Assembly: GCA_024404415.1 (NCBI GenBank)
Contig: JAKSPX010000080.1
Span: 1-6,900 of the forward strand
Source of the DNA: Clostridia bacterium
GTDB taxonomy: Bacteria > Bacillota > Clostridia > Oscillospirales > QAMX01
Direction: 5' to 3'
DNA length: 6,900 bases
How positions within the stretch are numbered: position 1 is the first letter of the stretch; each line of letters begins with the position of its first letter. Both the position numbers and the translations under genes were made by a program. Below the pieces are notes generated by a model. That model had not been told where the DNA came from. It saw nothing but the letters and a program-made list of their open reading frames with translations, and searched no databases. This document shows positions 6,416-6,900 of this stretch, piece by piece.

Positions 6416-6428
6416 TATGAGGCGGTAT

Positions 6429-6900
6429 TTATTCGTTTGCGCCGAAAACGGATTCCAGCTTCTGAAGAAGCGCTTCCAGGTCTTCGTTTCCGTAATATTC
6501 CAGTTCGAGTTTTCCCTTTTTCCGTCCGGCGACGACCTTCACGCCGCGGCCGTAGCTTTTGGTCAGGCGCTCGGAAAGCTCGGAGGCGTAATCAAATTCC
6601 GGGGCGCGCACGTGCGGCGCTTTCATGGCCTTTTTCGCCTCTTCTTCCAGGCGGCGGACGCTCCATGCACCGTCGGAAGCGGCTTTGGCCAGCCTGATGC
6701 GGGCTTCTCCTGCCGGGAGGGATAAAAGCGCACGGCCGTGTCCGCCGGAAAGGGTGCCGGAACGGAGAAGCTCAAGGATCGGTTCTTCCAGCGTCAGAAG
6801 GCGCACGGCGTTGGCAATGGCGGGGCGGGAGCGGCCGATGCGGCGGGAGCACTCCTCCTGCGTCAGCGAGAAATTCTCCAAAAGCGCGCGGATACCCTCG
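6429..6900 (-). CDS. parB: ParB/Spo0J-type chromosome partitioning protein, C-terminal part
   Basis: The gene runs off the window end; about 157 residues are visible and the N-terminal CTPase/ParB-nuclease-like domain lies outside. Reading in from the edge (EGIRALLENF), the helix-turn-helix appears as SLTQEECSRRIGRSRPAIAN, followed by the family block in which ELLRSGTLSGGHGRALLSL is recognisable. This is the parS-binding domain of ParB. After a linker, the C-terminal dimerisation segment ends with KKGKLELEYYGNEDLEALL, as in Spo0J/ParB proteins. With ParA (Soj), ParB binds parS sites near the origin, spreads as a CTP-dependent clamp and directs chromosome segregation and SMC loading. Noc is a close paralogue and cannot be fully excluded without the N-terminal part. 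A TTG at 6881 is in frame but lies inside the domain, so it is not the start. A strong terminator follows. Confidence 0.88.
   Translation of the reverse strand, partial: EGIRALLENFSLTQEECSRRIGRSRPAIANAVRLLTLEEPILELLRSGTLSGGHGRALLSLPAGEARIRLAKAASDGAWSVRRLEEEAKKAMKAPHVRAPEFDYASELSERLTKSYGRGVKVVAGRKKGKLELEYYGNEDLEALLQKLESVFGANE

Larger units (their letters stand above)
6285..6428 (-). other. Intergenic region between parB and serS
   Basis: This 144-nt gap holds the parB terminator, then about 33 nt without a recognisable motif, then the serS promoter and a short leader with the serS ribosome binding site. No small ORF with a convincing ribosome site and no conserved T-box core were seen; the space is too short for a usual T-box leader. 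Confidence 0.7.

Noticed and set aside
6285..6428. Possible T-box riboswitch before serS
   Set aside because: No T-box core sequence is visible, and the distance from the mapped promoter to the start codon is only about 30 nt.
6429..6881. TTG at 6881 as the start of a short 150-residue protein
   Set aside because: The reading frame continues upstream to the window end with ParB-like sequence (EGIRALL), and the TTG falls just before the helix-turn-helix, so the gene is cut by the window rather than starting there.

Overview
The window looks like a piece of chromosome from a GC-rich member of the Firmicutes, probably Clostridia. Supporting signs are the ParB/SerRS/Hsp33/MscL protein types, strong GGAGG- and AAAGGA-type ribosome binding sites, a TTG start codon and compact operons. 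No RNA gene, mobile element, CRISPR array or riboswitch was found. The species cannot be named from the sequence alone.

Layout, left to right. (a) Bases 2-897, plus strand: the C-terminal end of an endonuclease/exonuclease/phosphatase (EEP)-family hydrolase, then a translationally coupled (TGATG overlap) seven-segment membrane protein of the HGSNAT/DUF1624 acyltransferase type. (b) Bases 898-937: a perfect 13-bp inverted repeat flanked by A and T runs, serving as a shared terminator for converging transcription. (c) Bases 947-6284, minus strand: five co-oriented genes. In transcription order they are serS, an alkaline-phosphatase-superfamily phosphodiesterase-like protein, mscL, a cytoplasmic right-handed beta-helix protein resembling GH110 glycosidases, and hslO (Hsp33). 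Gaps are 74 nt (with a hairpin), 29 nt, 6 nt and 15 nt. A well-formed sigma-A promoter sits just upstream of serS. (d) Bases 6382-6415: a strong terminator on the minus strand, followed by (e) the C-terminal part of a ParB-type chromosome partitioning protein, cut by the window end.

The genes do not form one obvious pathway. The minus-strand cluster mixes translation (SerRS), osmotic emergency release (MscL) and redox-activated protein holding (Hsp33) with two enzymes of unknown substrate. parB next to serS is an arrangement known from the origin-proximal region of Clostridia, so the window may lie near oriC. The items most worth a second look are the GH110-like beta-helix protein, which keeps the expected Asp trio but has no export signal, and the phosphodiesterase-like protein, which keeps most of the superfamily active site but lacks the usual N-terminal metal-binding Asp. 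I saw no clear-cut novel system; these are leads rather than discoveries.
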